From Streptomyces spongiicola (GTDB lineage Bacteria; Actinomycetota; Actinomycetes; Streptomycetales; Streptomycetaceae), in NCBI RefSeq assembly GCF_003122365.1, contig NZ_CP029254.1, positions 2,429,001-2,493,000 of the forward strand: DNA of 64,000 bases, given 5' to 3'. The notes beneath the pieces are model-generated. The model made no database searches, had not been told where the DNA came from, and saw only the letters and a list, made by a program, of their open reading frames with translations. The position numbers and the translations under genes were made by a program. Every line of letters begins with the position of its first letter. The first letter of the stretch is position 1. Shown one piece after another: positions 8,562-16,905 of the stretch.

Positions 8562-9572
8562 ATGTCCACCGCCTCCCCGGCCCGCCGCACGATCGCGGTG
8601 ATGCTCCTGGTACCGGCCGTCGTGGCCCTCGCGCTGTGGGCCTTCGCCTGGCCCGCGGCCCGCATGGCACCCCACGACCTCCCCGTCGGCGTCGCGGGCC
8701 CCGCCGCGTCGACGGCACCGCTGGAGCAGCGCCTCGAGCACCGGCAAGGAGCGTTCGACCTGCACCGCTACGGCAACGAGGCCGCTGCCCGGCAGGCGAT
8801 CGAGGACCGCGCCGTATACGGAGCGGTGGTGATGACGCCGGAGGGACCGAAGGTGCTGACGGCGTCCGCCGCCAGTCCCGTCGTCGCCCAGCTGCTCAGG
8901 GAGTCGGTGGCGGCAGGCGCGCCGCCCGGAGCGCGGGTGGCCACCGAGGACGTGGTCGCCACCCCCGCCGGAGCCCCCCGGGGCAGCGCACTGGCCTCCA
9001 GCGTCCTGCCGCTCTCGCTGGCCGGGGTGGCGGCCGGGGCGATGGTGACCGTGCTCGGGCTGCGCGGCATCCGGTCGGTGGTGGCGCTGAGCGGGGCCGC
9101 CGCGCTCGTGGGCCTCACCGCGACCGGGCTGGCGCACAGCTGGCTCGGGGTCCTGGCGGGCGGCTGGTGGGCGGAGGCGGGAGCGTTCACGCTGGCCACC
9201 CTGGCCGTGGGCGCCGCCGTCGCGGGTCTCGCGGCGCTTCTGGGACCCGCCGGAATCGGCCTGGGCTCGCTGCTGGTCGTCCTGCTCGGCAATCCGTTCT
9301 CCGGCGTGGCGACCGCGCCGGAACTGCTGCCGGAACCGGCCGGTCTGATCGGCCGGTGGCTGCCGCCGGGCGCCGGCGGGTCACTGCTGCGGTCGGTGGC
9401 GTACTTCGACGGCAACGGCGCCGGCGGGCCGGCACTGACCCTGGCGCTGTGGGCGGCCCTGGGACTGACCGCGGTCCTGATCGGCGGTCGCCGCCGCACC
9501 GCCGCCACCGCACTCGCCGCGACTCCCCCCTCAGGACCTGGACCGGGACCGGCACCGGCACCGGCCGGATGA
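8562..9572 (+). CDS. multi-span membrane protein under TetR control (ABC-permease-like)
   Basis: 336 residues: one N-terminal transmembrane helix (about 10-30), an extracytoplasmic domain to about residue 145, then five or six hydrophobic helices and a proline/glycine tail (GPGPGPAPAPAG). This layout matches the YhgE/Pip-like or ABC-2-type permease proteins often paired with a TetR gene in Streptomyces, where export of a toxic or lipid compound is supposed. The ATG at 8562 follows GAAGAGGAACC. No ATPase is encoded nearby. The function is inferred only from topology and context. Confidence 0.7.
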   Translation: MSTASPARRTIAVMLLVPAVVALALWAFAWPAARMAPHDLPVGVAGPAASTAPLEQRLEHRQGAFDLHRYGNEAAARQAIEDRAVYGAVVMTPEGPKVLTASAASPVVAQLLRESVAAGAPPGARVATEDVVATPAGAPRGSALASSVLPLSLAGVAAGAMVTVLGLRGIRSVVALSGAAALVGLTATGLAHSWLGVLAGGWWAEAGAFTLATLAVGAAVAGLAALLGPAGIGLGSLLVVLLGNPFSGVATAPELLPEPAGLIGRWLPPGAGGSLLRSVAYFDGNGAGGPALTLALWAALGLTAVLIGGRRRTAATALAATPPSGPGPGPAPAPAG

Positions 9573-10654
9573 CGGCGGGCGAACGCCGGGTGAGGGCCTG
9601 AACGGGCCTGCACGGGCCGGGCGTCGGGCGCTCCGGCATTCCGGCGTTCCGGCGTTCCGGCGTTCCGGCGTTCCGGCGACACCGGACGGCCGAGTGTTCC
9701 CACCCTGGCGGGCAGCCCTCACCATGGGAACCGGTGCGGGGCAGCCCGCCGATCCGGACCTCACGGCACAGGAGTTGCCGCGAGCGCGGGAACAGCTCAC
9801 CACCATGCCCGCCCGCCGCCGGGGCCCGGGGCATGGAGCGAGTCGCCGCCGTCCGGGAGCGCGACACGGTGTTCGACGCCGCGGGAGCCCGGGAGTACGG
9901 GCCGATCGTCCACGTCGTCAAGAACCCTGAGTCCGAACCGACTTCCGCCGGCGGCCCGGTGAGGGACGGTGCAGCCACCGCCCGCCCTGCCGGCCCCACC
10001 CGCCCTGGCACACACCGAGAACGAGTGCGTCGACAGCGGCCCCGAAGTGGCCGAGCGGCAGGGAGGGGCCAACGCGGCACGCGGGACCCGCACATGGCGA
10101 CTGCGCGCCGCACAGGCACCGGTCGGCCGGGGCTACGGTGCTCCGGCGACGCGCTGTGGGTCGTGTACCAGAGCGGTGGGGGCGAACCGCGCACCGCCGC
10201 GTCGGCCCGCGTGCCGGAGGTGTTGGGCGGCCGCGCGGAGCATCGCGTATCAGCGTGCCGCCGGAGGACGTGAGTTGACGAACCGCCGCGTACGCCCTGC
10301 CGTGAGCCCTCCGGCGCGCCCGCGATGCGTACGACCGGGTGTCGCCCATCCGGACCACCGGCGGGGTCGGCTTTCGTCCCGTGCAACTTGCGCGACGGCA
10401 TGGCCCGATCGGCCCAACAACCGGCTCCACCGCAGGTGCGGGGCTCATCACCGGAAGACGCCGGGGCCCCCTAACGGCTCTGTCCACTCGAACAGATCAG
10501 TGGTGAGGAGCCTCACAAACCGTCGTTTCGACTCGGAAATCGGGCAGTTCATGGGTCAAGATCCCTGGGACGACAAGCCCCCGCCACCGCGGCGGGGCGG
10601 TCCGGGCGGACGCCGAGTCCTGCCGCCGCACCGGATGCCTGGTCGACACGAGGG
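9573..10654. other. gene-free stretch with an octamer repeat
   Basis: About 1.1 kb without a supported gene. At 9637-9678 there are five copies of the octamer CGTTCCGG in a row. The reading frame 9734-10273 contains protein-like pieces (RERDTVFDAAGAREYGPIVH, and GDALWVVYQSGGGE) separated by arginine-rich composition-driven sequence. It may be a decayed gene, but I recognise no family and see no ribosome site. Confidence 0.5.
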
Positions 10655-10794
10655 CTTCGGCAGGAGTGGAGGACCCAGCAGTGCGGGCCGGCCGCCGGAT
10701 CGGTGGCGGGTCCTTGGGGTGAAGCCGCGTACGCGGCCGGGCGTCTTCGCCGGTCCGAACCCGACAGGTCATCCTTCACAGGCGGCTGACGAAG
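10655..10794 (+). ncRNA. ydaO-type cyclic di-AMP riboswitch
   Basis: Leader RNA of an NlpC/P60 cell-wall hydrolase, the classic Streptomyces setting for this riboswitch. Conserved pieces in order: GGAGTGGAGGACCCA, then GGGTCCTTGGGGTGAAGCC (GGACCC pairs with GGGTCC), then CCGAACCCGACAGGTCATCC and GGCGGCTGACGAAGG. The closing stem CTTCG (10655-10659) pairs with CGAAG (10790-10794), 8 bases before the start codon at 10803. Binding of c-di-AMP would control expression of the hydrolase. Confidence 0.8.
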
Positions 10795-10802
10795 GGTTGC
10801 GC

Positions 10803-11279
10803 ATGACCGCGCAGACACATCTCCCGTCCCTGCTTTCCCGGACGGGTGCCGTCTCGGCACTCACGATCGCCGCCGTCGGCGGCTCACTGATCGTGCCGGG
10901 CGGCGCTCCGGAGGCCGAGGCCGCCTCGGCTCACGCGACGAAGGCTCTCAAGGTCGCCGCGTCGAAGAAGGGAGCCCCGTACCGGTACGGAGCCACCGGT
11001 CCGAACCGCTTCGACTGCTCGGGGCTCACGCTCTACGCCTACAAGAAGGCGGGCAAGAAGCTGCCTCGTACGGCCCAGCAGCAGTACAACCGCACCCGCC
11101 ATGTCTCCGCCTCCCAGCGCGAGCGCGGTGACCTGGTGTTCTTCCAGTCGGGTGGATACGTGTACCACGTCGGGATCTACGCCGGGGCGGGCAGGATCTG
11201 GCATTCGCCCAAGAGCGGTTCCGTGGTGAAACTGACCAAGATCTGGTCCAAGAGCGTCCGCTACGGGCGGGTGCGCTAG
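10803..11279 (+). CDS. secreted NlpC/P60 (C40) cell-wall hydrolase
   Basis: Endopeptidase that cuts the peptide stem of peptidoglycan outside the cell. The 158-residue product has a signal peptide (about 1-40, ending PEAEA-ASA) and a single NlpC/P60 domain with Cys72 in FDCSGLT, His122 in YHVGIYAG and His134 in IWHSPKSG. The ATG lies 8 bases after the riboswitch, so the start was chosen on that basis; the frame is open upstream but noncoding. An IS4-family element is inserted exactly at the stop codon. The stop is kept because it is part of the target duplication. Confidence 0.9.
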   Translation: MTAQTHLPSLLSRTGAVSALTIAAVGGSLIVPGGAPEAEAASAHATKALKVAASKKGAPYRYGATGPNRFDCSGLTLYAYKKAGKKLPRTAQQQYNRTRHVSASQRERGDLVFFQSGGYVYHVGIYAGAGRIWHSPKSGSVVKLTKIWSKSVRYGRVR

Positions 11280-11281
11280 TA

Positions 11282-12812
11282 CCAAGGCCGTTCAGTTTGC
11301 GGATGGGTGGGGTTGTCCAGGGTCCGTAAGCTGCGGTTTCGCGGACATGAGGAGCGGAGCCCCGGTAGAACTGGCAGTCGACCAAGACAAGCCGTTCACA
11401 AGGACCGGAGGCTCCGCTGTCCGGACAGTGTGCCATCACTCGTGTCGTCACGGTGGCCGGAGGCCGGTTCGCACCCGGTCATCTCGGTGAACTCACCCAG
11501 TGCATCCCCTTCGAAATGGTCGACGAGGCATTGAAGGCCACGGGCAGGGTCCAGGAGCGGCTGCGGGACCTGCCATCCCGGGTGGTCGTCTACCTGCTGC
11601 TGGCCGGGTGCCTGTTCCCGGAGGTCGGATACCTCGGGGTCTGGCGCAAGCTCACCGGCGCTCTGGCCGGTCTGCCACTGGCCGCGCCGTCGGCAAGCGC
11701 GCTGGCCCAGGCCCGCCGCCGTATCGGCGCCACACCGCTGAAATGGCTGTTCGACCTGCTGAAAGGCCCGGTGGCCGGGCCACGGACACCGGGAGCATGG
11801 TGGCACGGTCTGCTGGTGATCGCGCTCGACGGCACCACCCTGACGGTCCCCGACACCCCTGCCGTCCTGACCCGGTTCACCAAGCAGGCGGGCAACCACG
11901 GCGGGACCGGCTACCCGCAGGTCCGCCTGCTGACCCTGGTCGCCTGCGGCACCCGCACCCTCATCGACGCGGTCTTCGGACCCACCACATCGGGTGAGAC
12001 CACCCACGCCCCGCGCCTGCTGCCCAGCCTGCGGCCGGGGATGATCCTGCTGGCCGACCGCAACTTCGCCGCCCAGGGGCTGATCAACGACATCGCGGCC
12101 ACCGGGGCCGAGGTCCTGGTCCGGCTCAAGAACGGCCGCCGGATGCCGATCCTGGCCCGCTACCGGGACGGCTCCTACCTCTCCGCCCTCGGCCCGGTAC
12201 CCGTGCGCGTCGTCGACTGCGAGATCACCATCACCACCACCGCCGGGAAACACACCGGCCTCTACCGGCTCGCCACCACTCTGCTCGACCACCACCGCCA
12301 CCCCGCCGGTGAACTGGCCATGCTCTACCACCAGCGCTGGGAGATCGAAACCGCCTACCTGGAACTGAAATCGACCATCCTCGGCGGCCGGGTCCTGCGC
12401 GCCCGCACCCCCGAGGGCATCGACCAGGAGATCTACGCCCTGCTGGTGGTCCACCAACTGCTGCGGACCGCCATGGCGGACGCCACCAGCACCCAGCCCG
12501 GCACCGACCCGGACCGGGCCGGCTTCTCCATCGCCTGGCAGGCCGCCCGCGACCAGCTCGTCCTGGCCGCGGGCATCATCGCCGACCCGGTCGTCGACCT
12601 CGTCGGCATCATCGGTCGGCACGTCCTGGCCGGCCTGCTGCCCCAGCGGCGGCTACGGGTCAGCCCCCGCATCGTCAAACGCGCCATCTCGAAGTACCAG
12701 GCACGAGGGCCCTGTATCGACCGGACCAGCTACAAGGCCACCACCGGCATCGAGATCCTCGCAGCCGCAGGCCCTTGACGACACGGCCCAGCCGCAAACT
12801 TCACGGCCTTGG
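11282..12812 (+). mobile_element. IS4-family insertion sequence, complete (1531 bp)
   Basis: Terminal inverted repeats at 11282-11302 and 12792-12812 read CCAAGGCCGT-nn-AGTTTGCGG, differing only at the two middle positions. The flanking 8 bp CGCTAGTA occurs on both sides (11274-11281 and 12813-12820) and is the target-site duplication. One full-length transposase gene lies inside. Intact ends, duplication and open frame suggest a fairly recent insertion. Confidence 0.92.
11453..12778 (+). CDS. IS4-family transposase
   Basis: DDE transposase of 441 residues from the GTG at 11453. Catalytic region: IALDGTTLTVPD (first Asp, near residue 125), LLADRNFAAQG (second Asp, near 201), and YHQRWEIETAYLELK (near 297-311), which fits the IS4 signature Y-x2-R-x3-E-x6-K exactly. 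The frame is open further upstream; a CTG at 11417 preceded by GGAGG would add SGQCAITRVVTV, a plausible real N-terminus, so the start is uncertain. The gene is intact, with no frameshift. Confidence 0.93.
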   Translation: MAGGRFAPGHLGELTQCIPFEMVDEALKATGRVQERLRDLPSRVVVYLLLAGCLFPEVGYLGVWRKLTGALAGLPLAAPSASALAQARRRIGATPLKWLFDLLKGPVAGPRTPGAWWHGLLVIALDGTTLTVPDTPAVLTRFTKQAGNHGGTGYPQVRLLTLVACGTRTLIDAVFGPTTSGETTHAPRLLPSLRPGMILLADRNFAAQGLINDIAATGAEVLVRLKNGRRMPILARYRDGSYLSALGPVPVRVVDCEITITTTAGKHTGLYRLATTLLDHHRHPAGELAMLYHQRWEIETAYLELKSTILGGRVLRARTPEGIDQEIYALLVVHQLLRTAMADATSTQPGTDPDRAGFSIAWQAARDQLVLAAGIIADPVVDLVGIIGRHVLAGLLPQRRLRVSPRIVKRAISKYQARGPCIDRTSYKATTGIEILAAAGP

Positions 12813-12817
12813 CGCTA

Positions 12818-12988
12818 GTACCGCGTCAGGCGGGGTTCGCCCGTCGGCGGCGGCGCGGAGCGGCGTCCGGTGCGGTGCGTCGCAGGGCGCCGGATCGGCC
12901 TCGCAGCGGGCCTGCTCGGTTGGTTCGGCGACGCGGCGACCCGCCGTGCAGGGCGTCGCGACGGGGCGAACGCCGCCTGACGCGGCAC
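12818..12988. repeat. 171 bp unit bounded by ~30 bp inverted repeats (MITE-like)
   Basis: The left arm 12818-12846 and the right arm 12959-12988 are inverted copies sharing CCGCGTCAGGCGG-n-GTTCGCC and a CGTCG end, with few mismatches. The centre codes for nothing recognisable. Before the IS4 insertion it began right at the stop codon of the NlpC/P60 gene. It could be a small non-autonomous transposon or a long transcription terminator hairpin. Confidence 0.5.
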
Positions 12989-13214
12989 CAGGAGGGCCGG
13001 TACGGCCACCGCCCGGTGCGCCGCAGAGCGCGCCGGGCGGCAGGGGCACCCGCCGGGCGTCGCCCGCCGTGGTGGGTCATGGAGGCGGTCACGAGCGCGG
13101 GTCCCGGCCGCTCGTCCTCCGGGGCGCCCGGGAGGACGGGCAGCCGGCACGGCCGCGTGTCCACACAGGTCCACGAGCCGCGCCAGGCACCGCGCCCTGC
13201 CATGCCCCGTGCCG

Positions 13215-13315
13215 GAACGGGACACGACGCGACGCGACGCGACGCGACGGGACACGACGGGACACGACGCGACGGGACACGACGGGACACGACGGGACAC
13301 GACGAGGCGAGACGG
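13215..13315. repeat. GACGC/GACAC pentamer array
   Basis: About 100 bp made of CGACG-CGACG and CGACGGGACA units. It sits in the gene-free interval 12989-13588, together with a short repeat of GCCGGGAGGGGCC at about 13460-13492. Nothing else is recognised in this interval. Confidence 0.75.
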
Positions 13316-13588
13316 GAACCCGATCGGCGACCGGGAACGACGACGGGCGCGGGCAGTGCGGCGGGCGGCGGCGCGACCGCTCCTGCGAGCGGCGCCCCGG
13401 CGTGTGGGCCGGTGGTGCCCCGGTGGCGGGCCGGTGAACGCCATCGGCGCTTCCCCGCCGGGAGGGGCCGCCCCGCCGGGAGGGGCCGCCCCGGCCCGGC
13501 CGAGCCACAAGGCGTGTGGGGACCGGTGGGCACGGACCCGTCCCGGTTCCCATCGAGGTGTCCGGCGCCCGTTGCCGGTCTTCGGCGC

Positions 13589-14029
13589 TCATCGCGGACG
13601 ATCGGCGGCGCGCGCGCTCCAGGGCATGGCGATCCAGACGGTCTTGCCGCCCTCGGGTGTGGGATCGACGTAGAGCCTGCCCCCGCATTCCGCGGTGAGC
13701 CAGCGGATGATCACCATGCCGCGGCCGTTGTCCTGCTGCACGGCCGCGGGCAGGCGCTGGGGCCGGCGCGGATGGCTGTCCGTCACGCCGACGCACAGAC
13801 GCTCATCGCGCTCGAGGCGGATATCGACCGTGAAGGTCGGGGACAGCCCGAAGGTGTGCTGGACGGCGTTGGTGGCGAGTTCGGAGACGATCAGACGGAC
13901 CGTTTCGGCGGATTCGTCCTCCTCCGGCAGTCCCCATGCGGCCAGGACATCGGAGACGTATCTGCGCGCGGCGGAGACCGAGGCGGGATCGCTCGGCAGT
14001 GTGACGGAGGCTTCCTGAAGGTCTGCCAT
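13589..14029 (-). CDS. ATP-binding protein, RsbW/HATPase_c_2 type (anti-sigma-like)
   Basis: A 146-residue single-domain GHKL ATPase of the serine kinase/anti-sigma type common in Streptomyces. The N-box SELATNAVQH is at about 49-58 and the G1 box DNGRGM at 100-105; the end is GKTVWIAMPW. The start ATG at 14029 (MADLQEASVTLP) follows GGGAAAGGGACAGCTCACC. It is divergent from an XRE/DUF397 pair, a conserved three-gene module linked to development and antibiotic regulation in this genus. No sigma factor target is visible. Confidence 0.88.
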   Translation of the reverse strand: MADLQEASVTLPSDPASVSAARRYVSDVLAAWGLPEEDESAETVRLIVSELATNAVQHTFGLSPTFTVDIRLERDERLCVGVTDSHPRRPQRLPAAVQQDNGRGMVIIRWLTAECGGRLYVDPTPEGGKTVWIAMPWSARAADRPR

Positions 14030-14160
14030 GGTGAGCTGTCCCTTTCCCACCGGGGCTGCCGGAGCACGGCACACAGCGGATTGGATGCCGGAACAGCCTC
14101 GGACTGCGCTTCGCGCCAGACTGCCACTGTTACCGCCCCCATGGGAGCGGATCCACCAGG

Positions 14161-14170
14161 ATATGCATAT
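14161..14170. promoter_or_regulatory. AT-rich palindrome in the ATPase/XRE divergent region
   Basis: ATATGCATAT is a perfect 10 bp palindrome and the most AT-rich spot in the surrounding kilobases. It lies in the 350 bp region between the divergent ATPase and XRE genes. It is a candidate regulator site or -10 region, by composition and position only. Confidence 0.3.
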
Positions 14171-14379
14171 ATCTGTCGCTCAATGCGGTGAACTCTGCGA
14201 CGCGAGAGCGTATTTGGGCTCAGACTGGGCGCTCGGCACCGCGCCGGCCGGTGTTCGCGGGCCGGTCACCCGTGCCGGGCGGCCCGGTGGCCCGGTGGCC
14301 CGGCGGCCCGGCGGTGTCGGCCCCCGGCGGCCGGTCGCAGGAGAGCACGAGGAGAAACGAGGAGACGAGGAGAAGCGGC

Positions 14380-15237
14380 ATGCGGCAGGGTCCCGCGGTA
14401 CGCCGGCGCAAGCTCGGGGAGGAATTGCGGGGTCTGCGGCTGGGCGTCGGCCTCACGAGCCGGGAGGCGGCGCTCCTGGTGGGCTGGAACCAGTCGAAGG
14501 TCAGCCGTATAGAGACCGGAACGAGCGGTGTGAAACCGGCCGATGTCGCGCGGCTGCTGGACGCCTACGGAGTGGCCGACCAGCGGCTGCGCGAGCTGCT
14601 GGGAGCACTGGCCGGCACGGCGGACGGCGGGGGAAAGGGCTGGTGGCACGCGTATCGCGGGGTGATTCCCCCGCAGTACCGGGACTTCATCAGCCTGGAG
14701 TCCCAGGCGAGCGCGGCCCGCACACTGGAGACCTCCGTGGTGCCCGGGCTGCTGCAGACGCCCGACTACGCGCGGGCGGTGACCCGTTCCGCGCTGGAGG
14801 GGGTGCCGACGGCGACGGTGGACTCGCTGGTCGAGGTGCGCATCGCACGCCAGCGCGTCTTACGCGCGGAACGCCCGCTGACCTTCAGTGCCGTACTGGA
14901 CGAGGCGGTCCTTCGGCGCAGGGTGGGGGGCCCGCATGTGATGCGGGATCAGCTGCGTCGGGTGCTGGAGATGGCCCAACTCCCGCATGTGCGGCTCCAG
15001 GTGCTGCCCTTCTCCATGGGCGGTTACGTGGGCCTGACCGGATCTTTCGTTATCTTCTCCTTTCCGAACACTTCTGATCTAGACGTGGTTGTTCTCGACC
15101 ACTTGACGAGTAGTCTCTACCTCGAACGGAAGGAAGATCTCGAGACGTACGGCGCCGCCTTCCGCACGATGCAGGCGCATGCGCTCTCACCGACCGACTC
15201 GTTGGATCTCGTCGCGGGAATCCGTGACGGCGTGTAG
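14380..15237 (+). CDS. XRE-family regulator with DUF5753 domain
   Basis: 285 residues. The N-terminal helix-turn-helix is at about 14-70 (LGVGLTSREAALLVGWNQSK), and the C-terminal DUF5753 domain runs from about 90, with the typical ETSVVPGLLQTPDYARAV. The frame is open upstream, but the ATG at 14380, preceded by GGAGACGAGGAGAAG, is clearly the start. The DUF397 gene follows 16 bp after the stop, and the pair is likely one operon. In relatives such pairs form a regulator with its small antagonist partner; that role is inferred here. Confidence 0.9.
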   Translation: MRQGPAVRRRKLGEELRGLRLGVGLTSREAALLVGWNQSKVSRIETGTSGVKPADVARLLDAYGVADQRLRELLGALAGTADGGGKGWWHAYRGVIPPQYRDFISLESQASAARTLETSVVPGLLQTPDYARAVTRSALEGVPTATVDSLVEVRIARQRVLRAERPLTFSAVLDEAVLRRRVGGPHVMRDQLRRVLEMAQLPHVRLQVLPFSMGGYVGLTGSFVIFSFPNTSDLDVVVLDHLTSSLYLERKEDLETYGAAFRTMQAHALSPTDSLDLVAGIRDGV

Positions 15238-15253
15238 GGAAGGCACCCCCCCG

Positions 15254-15469
15254 ATGTCTGCTCACGACGCACCTTCACCCCCGCTGCCCGGCATGTCCTG
15301 GCAGCGCAGCACCCGCAGTGTCGGCATGAACAACTGCGTGGAGACCGCACGGTGCGCCGACGGCGCCCTGGCCGTGCGCGACTCGAAGGACCCCGGACCG
15401 CGCTACCTCGTGTTCTCCCCCGGCGCCTGGACCGGATTCGTCCGCGCGCTGGAAGCACGGCCGCGGTGA
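15254..15469 (+). CDS. DUF397 small protein
   Basis: 71-residue protein with the family hallmarks MSWQRSTRSVGMNNCVETA (about 15-33) and the final block LVFSPGAWTGFVRALE. It starts 16 bp downstream of the XRE regulator. DUF397 proteins are the small partners of DUF5753/XRE regulators in actinobacteria and are thought to modulate their activity. Confidence 0.88.
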   Translation: MSAHDAPSPPLPGMSWQRSTRSVGMNNCVETARCADGALAVRDSKDPGPRYLVFSPGAWTGFVRALEARPR

Positions 15470-15608
15470 CCGGCCCGCCCGGTGGGGCGGGGTGATCCGC
15501 CCCGCCGGGTCGCGGGTCCGCCGCGTCCCGGCGACCGGGAGCCGGCTCCCGGTCGCCGGCCCTCACCGCGGCCCCGTCTCCGGTGCCGTCTACGGGACGG
15601 CGGCCGCC

Positions 15609-16763
15609 TCAAACTCCCGGTGCCGTCTCCAGGAGCGTGGCCACCGCCGCCCCGATCCGACGATCGGTGAGGTCCGCGCGCGCGGTGAGCCTGATCCGTG
15701 AGATCCCGTCCGGCACGGACGGCGGCCGGAAGCACCCCACCGCGAGACCGGCGGCACGGCAGTCCGCCGCCCAGCGCACCGCCGCCTCCGGAGAGGGCGC
15801 CCGCACGGAGACGACGGCCGCGTCCGGCCGGGCGGCGGTCAGCCCGGCCTCCGTCAACCGGGCGTGCAGGGTGCCCGCCACGGTCCGGGCCCGGTCCGCG
15901 AGGCCGGGTTCACCACGCAGCAGCCGCAGACTCGCGAGGGCCGCACCCACCGCGGCCGGGGCGAGCCCGGTGTCGAAGATGAACGTACGGGCGGTGTTGA
16001 CGAGATGCTCGATGACCCGCGCCGGGCCGAGGACCGCTCCGCCCTGGCTGCCCAGGGACTTGGACAGGGTGAGCGTGGCGACGACGCCCGTGGCCCCGGC
16101 GAGGCCCGCCGCGTGCGGGGCCCCCCTGCCGCCCTCGCCGAGGACGCCGAAGCCGTGCGCGTCGTCCACGACCAGGGCGGCCCCGCGGGCCCTGCACACA
16201 CCGGCGAAGGACGCCAGCGGCGCGGCGTCGCCGTCCACCGAGAACACCGAGTCCGACACCAGCAGGGCGCGCCCGCCGCGGTGGGCGTCGAGGGCCTTGG
16301 CCGCGGCCTCCGGGTCGGCGTGCGCCACCACGGCGGTCTCCGCCCTGGACAGCCGGCAGCCGTCCACGATCGAGGCGTGGTTGCCGGCGTCCGAGACGAT
16401 CAGGGTCCCGGGCGCGCCGAGCGCCGTGAGCACCGCGAGGTTCGCCGCGTACCCGGAGGAGAACACCAGGGCGGACTCGAACCCGCAGAACCGGGCCAGT
16501 TCGTACTCCAGTTCCGCATGCAGTTCGGTGCTGCCGGTCACCAGCCGGGATCCGGTGGCCCCCGCGCCCCAGCGCCGGGCCGCCGAGGCGGCCGCCTCGG
16601 TGACCTCGGGCCTGCGGCTGAGGCCCAGGTAGTCGTTGCTCGCCAGGTCGAGCAGAGCCGACTCCGCCGACCGGGGGCGGAGCGCACGGACGAGGCCCGC
16701 GTCCGCGCGGCGGCGCGCCGCGTCGTCCGTCCAGTCGAAGGGATCCTGCGGCACGGGGGGCAT
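15609..16763 (-). CDS. bioF: 8-amino-7-oxononanoate synthase
   Basis: PLP enzyme joining pimeloyl-ACP/CoA and alanine, the first committed step of biotin ring building. 384 residues; the PLP lysine is Lys235 in LTLSKSLGSQGG, with the cofactor-binding DDAH at 200-203 and the substrate glycine-rich GAGATGSRLVTG at 66-77. I chose the ATG at 16763 (MPPVPQDPFDWTDD), where homology begins. It is divergent from bioB-bioA-bioD with 142 bp between, so all four genes could share one control region. Confidence 0.93.
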   Translation of the reverse strand: MPPVPQDPFDWTDDAARRRADAGLVRALRPRSAESALLDLASNDYLGLSRRPEVTEAAASAARRWGAGATGSRLVTGSTELHAELEYELARFCGFESALVFSSGYAANLAVLTALGAPGTLIVSDAGNHASIVDGCRLSRAETAVVAHADPEAAAKALDAHRGGRALLVSDSVFSVDGDAAPLASFAGVCRARGAALVVDDAHGFGVLGEGGRGAPHAAGLAGATGVVATLTLSKSLGSQGGAVLGPARVIEHLVNTARTFIFDTGLAPAAVGAALASLRLLRGEPGLADRARTVAGTLHARLTEAGLTAARPDAAVVSVRAPSPEAAVRWAADCRAAGLAVGCFRPPSVPDGISRIRLTARADLTDRRIGAAVATLLETAPGV

Positions 16764-16820
16764 GGTCCGGTCCTTTTGTAGGCAGCGAACAGACCCTAGC
16801 GGGGGACGCCGGAGGGCAGA

Positions 16821-16836
16821 GTGTGGCCATACACAC
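16821..16836. promoter_or_regulatory. inverted repeat in the bioF-bioB divergent region
   Basis: GTGTG-GCCATA-CACAC has 5 bp arms and lies 58 bp from the bioF start and 70 bp from bioB. It is the only clear dyad in the region and a candidate for a biotin-responsive repressor site. It does not match the BioQ consensus I remember, so the cognate protein is unknown. Confidence 0.35.
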
Positions 16837-16905
16837 ACCTCAAACGGGGGCCGTTGTGGAGTTCCTCCTTGGCCGGGAGGTGTCCGGTAGGCGAGGATCG
16901 GCGCC

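Noticed and set aside
9734..10273. a 179-codon frame with protein-like pieces
   Set aside because: There is no ribosome site or known family, and long composition-driven Arg stretches interrupt it; possibly a decayed gene.
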